A DNA stretch of 64,000 nucleotides, taken from Plantago elongata. Lineage: Eukaryota > Streptophyta > Magnoliopsida > Lamiales > Plantaginaceae. Below the pieces are notes generated by a model. That model did not search any database. It saw only the letters and a program-made list of their open reading frames with translations, and was not told the DNA's origin. Positions 60,609 to 64,000 of this stretch are shown piece by piece. The DNA lies in the NCBI GenBank assembly GCA_036897095.1, contig JAYMSP010000140.1, forward strand, positions 1 to 64,000, read 5' to 3'. A program made the position numbers and the translations under genes. Each line of letters opens with the position of its first letter. Within the stretch, counting starts at the first letter, position 1.

Positions 60609-61302
60609 CTAGTTTTCATATTCCTGGCAGGCAGTAGTACAATTGAAGCTTCTTCCAAGATTCTCATTTTCTGGGTTCTATGTTCATACCAAGAGTGACC
60701 ATTGACTTTTCCATGACAATACATCCATACTCGATCCAACTCAATAAGACAATAACAATAGCTAATCACAGATATGGATAGCAATATTTCAAGAAATACA
60801 AAGGAATTTCAGATTGCTTAAGAAATGTGCAAAACACCACTAATTAGTAATTAGTAGTCACCATAATTCACTAATTTAGTAATTAGTAGTCCATAATAAA
60901 AAAACCACTGTTTAGTAAAGTCAAGTATGTTGGAAGAAAAGCATGTAATAATAGTGTCCTGTATCTATCAATTAGAATAGCATCAAAGTTGACACTTTGA
61001 ACAAGTATAATTTTAGAGCAGATTCCAAGAACAATAAAGTTTAAATTGCCACTGCAAACAACATTTATAAATCCTTGTGGAGAACAATACTATAGATAAT
61101 ATGCAAAAAGATACAGAAACTAAATTGCAAAGAGTAGGTTTTCTGAAAACAAGATATTTATATATAATCATATCAAAGGAGAAGAAAATAATGCAATCCA
61201 ATGTACTTCCAAACCAAAAGATTGAAACTAAATACAAAATACGGCTGTTTGGCTAATGATTAAAATAAATTACGCGGTGTTAATCGCTAACCAAACAGTC
61301 AC
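60362..61302. other. Spacer with GA microsatellite
   Basis: Mostly AT-rich spacer upstream of the NPF pseudogene, with the GA repeat listed separately and a doubled ATTAGTAATTAGTAGT phrase at about 60841-60890. No recognised gene. Confidence 0.4.
60538..60605. repeat. GA microsatellite
   Basis: Nearly pure (GA)n, about 68 bp with single interruptions (GGG, GAC). On the minus strand it is a CT tract lying upstream of the NPF pseudogene. Confidence 0.9.
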
Positions 61303-61697
61303 TTAAGTTCTCAAAACATAGAGTAGAAGATAATCAGAAACTACAGCAAGGCCCTTCCAACAGCTTCGTCGCAAAAAAAACTCAGGCGGCAGAACGTTCA
61401 AGTCGAAATCCTTGACCACCGGAATTGGGGAAACGATTGGAGCGTTTGTAACTGTATGCACACCAGGTGTTTGATGAAAGTTGTTCGACACTACACGATC
61501 GGGTTTTGGTTGTTTGTCAATGTTGAAAGCAGATGGTGAACGAGTGATAGTAGTACGAGCATTGGGACTTCGAGAAAGATGATCAGACATTCGACCAAGT
61601 ATTCGTCGTCTTCCAATTTCCGGCGATTAAGCTTGGACCGTTTCTTCGATTTGGTGATACGTTGGTGGGATTTCAGTGCTTGTTCGAGTGACGTCAT
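61303..61697 (-). CDS. Small protein of unknown function with EAR-like motif (uncertain frame)
   Basis: Two overlapping minus-strand frames. The first starts at the ATG at 61697: MTSLEQALKSHQRITKSKKR, then a basic SKLNRRKLEDDEYLVE, and runs to a stop at 61491. The second starts at the ATG at 61590: MSDHLSRSPNARTTITRSPS, then the motif KDFDLNVLPPEFF, ending at 61303. DLNxxP-type EAR motifs recruit TOPLESS-type co-repressors. The basic first part and the EAR part would make a sensible single product only with a frame change near 61595, so this may be a real gene with a sequencing or genomic frameshift, or two chance frames. Family not recognised. A CCACGTGTCC G-box-like site lies about 340 bp upstream (62035-62044). 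Confidence 0.35.
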
Positions 61698-64000
61698 GCT
61701 TTGATGATTGTTTCGTTTTGGTGATGTTGATTGATTGATTCACTGAAATTGAAGCAGATAATTTGGGAAGCGATGAATGGTGTGATATACTCGTGAACTG
61801 TGAAGACGAAGAAGAAGAGGATTTAGCGTGATAATAAAGTAATCCAATTTCTGACTTCCTTTTCGTTTTCAACCTTAATTAAACATGACACTTATGTACT
61901 TGACAATTGTTACTCCGGGTTTAAGTGACAGAAATATAAAATGGCGGTTCAATCCTATTTTTCCGCGATTCAAGGAGATTTACGGTTAATTACCCTGCTA
62001 ATGATACTATTTAACCCAGTCAATCAAGTTTATCCACGTGTCCTATGCCATTTCTTTAATCTCGATGATATGTGATAGGTTCGTGCATTTTCCGATATTT
62101 CGAAAAATATAGGTTTTATTTGTGCATTTAATTAATTTTATAAAAAACTTTTTTAAAATTTAGAGACTAATACAATACTGACTCTGTCCCTGATTATAAT
62201 GTCATGGAATCATGAACTTGGCGAATGATGGAGAGAGTAGTGCTAACATGCCAAATACGAAATGCATATATAAAATGTTGAATACATGACATCTTAAAAG
62301 TATATTCACAGTAGTGATATAATAGAATAGGAGAAAGTGGAAAAATTCAATTTTCGACCCAATCGCAGCCCAATTTCGCCTATCCAAGTACAAATCAGTC
62401 AAACGTTTTACTAATGCCCAAATTCAACACATAGCACGTGCAATTAACTTAACTATTATATATCTCTTTATCACGTAGCTCAAATCTTTTCTGAGTTGAG
62501 ATTATCTAACTTTTCACACGTCACTATCCTTTTCACCCAAATCGAATTGATCAACTCTACATCCTTTCATCAAATTCAATTGATGAAAAATCTATATCAA
62601 TTTTTTCTTCTTCTTCGAGCTTCATGAAGATATAAGTATTTTTTGAATTTGAGAATCTTTCATCCGAGTCTACCGTACCGATGTTCGGCGGAGATAAGGC
62701 GGCAGTATGAAACTATGGATCTAAATTACTGGTTGATTGAGCGGTTCGGGTATGCGAAAATTGAAGTGGGTGGTAGGGAAGAAGTCAATGGTTCGGGGAA
62801 ATCAGAAGTTTAATTGTCCTCTGTTTTGCAGAAACCAGTAAGGATATAGAATAAACGTATAGTGAAGATTGGATCTTGATATATTGGAGATATAGAATAG
62901 TGTTGCAAACATAGTTATGTATCTTAGTAGAATCCATCTCAGTTTCAAACTTGATGTGCTTATGATTCATTTCTCCTCTTCAATAACTGAATAAGTGAAG
63001 GGCACTTGTCTGAAGAATATTACAGGTCATTGCAACCAAAAGGTGTGAATTTTCTATGAAAGATGTGATAGTTTTCTATGCATGATAGTTACTCATCCGT
63101 TCATTACATATTCATAGATCATAGATAAAATTAGAATTGGGGATGAAGGAGCACATAACTGACATAAGTAACAGTACAAGGAAGACCATCGCTTCCATAT
63201 ATTCAACAACATGTTGTAATATTGCAAGTAAATAGTGTTATGGATTAAGCAAGGCTTAGTGAAAAAGAAGTTGGAATTAATTACAAATAAAAATTATTTC
63301 TATTTTGTGAATGACTGTAATAATTAACTGATCAACTCCATCTTGATTCTTGAGGAGATATATTGTATACTCTAATTAATGGGTTTATTTTGAGTATATA
63401 ACATTACTTTAGTAAAATCGCATATATTTATTGACAAAACTATGCAGCATGTTTGTTTCTGAATTTTTGGCTCAATTTGATTTGAGTTTTGAACTGTTGA
63501 ATAGTAGCTAAATTGGAATTAAGTTTTATGTTTTGTTTTTTGTGTTAAATTGTAATATTTATATGGTTTATAGGATATAAGTAATATGGAAATGTGTGTC
63601 TGAATTTAGTAACTAAATTGGAATTGAATATTGAAATTTAGAATCATACAAGATAGTTGGCTCAAACTCAATTTGAATTCACAAACAAAGAGATACATAT
63701 ACAAAGACTCTATTATATTTAATGTAATGATTTGACCACTAAGTGCGTACAAAATATGCAATTAATGTTATGTTAATTACACTTTAGAGATACATATACA
63801 AATAAAACACTTGATCATTTATAAACCGAGGACTAAATTTTCACGACCAATTATATTTTAGTACAGATCTCAGTAGCTAATATAGTCGTTGAAATCGTGG
63901 ACAAAGAGAGAAATCTATCTCCAGCTCACAGAAACATCTTGATTGAGAGATAAATTTCTCTTTTGCTTGTGGAAAGATCTTGTTTGTATTGTTGAATCGG
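61698..64000. other. Right-end spacer, no gene seen
   Basis: AT-rich sequence. Repeated phrases AAATTGGAATTAAGTTTTAT-like (63511, 63613) and GAGATACATATACAAA (63690 and 63786) point to diverged repeats. A stretch at 62590-62770 is somewhat GC-richer but has no sustained coding frame. A gene could begin beyond 64000. Confidence 0.4.

Noticed and set aside
60500-60784. Minus-strand frame through the GA repeat
   Set aside because: Half of it is Ser-Leu repeat from the microsatellite; the remainder has no recognisable homology.

Overview
The window is nuclear DNA from a flowering plant, most likely a eudicot. It is AT-rich. Genes have many short GT-AG introns and lie far apart. The proteins recognised include plant-only families: a NIN-like RWP-RK factor, a U-box/ARM ligase, a B2-type cyclin, a plant mTERF protein and an NRT1/PTR transporter. 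I cannot name the species. Exon junctions were placed by eye from splice sites, reading-frame continuity and family conservation. Every complete spliced model below closes in frame with a plausible length.

Layout. 1-7.5 kb: the 3' 17 exons of an NPC1-like sterol transporter (+). 7.5-14 kb: repeats, with a long-TIR foldback element, a nested small MITE, a possible solo LTR and a decayed RPA1-like gene copy (-). 14.1-17.6 kb: NIN-like protein (-). 18.5-29 kb: a gene desert with diverged CCGAA/GACCC-type repeats and small MITEs. 29-32.4 kb: an eight-exon catalase (-). 35.6-41.2 kb: a three-exon NAT10-type RNA cytidine acetyltransferase (-), whose second intron carries a Mutator-like element. 43.1-43.8 kb: a short mTERF-domain protein (+). 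45.7-48.3 kb: a U-box/ARM E3 ligase of PUB15 type (-). 48.3-52.8 kb: repeats. 52.8-55.5 kb: a ten-exon B2-type cyclin (+) with mitotic MSA-like promoter motifs. 56.4 kb: tRNA-Glu(CTC) (-). 57.3-59.3 kb: an NPF transporter (-). 60.0-60.4 kb: a broken tandem copy of that transporter's 5' exons. 61.3-61.7 kb: overlapping small reading frames with an EAR-like motif. The rest, to 64 kb, shows no gene.

The genes are unrelated housekeeping and regulatory loci and do not form a pathway or cluster. I saw no convincing new biological system. The clearest structural findings are the MULE with its 9-bp target-site duplication inside the NAT10 intron, the nearly identical 88-bp copy of NAT10 intron sequence about 9 kb away, the decayed RPA1-like copy inside a transposon-rich stretch, the NPF pseudogene, and the short mTERF protein.
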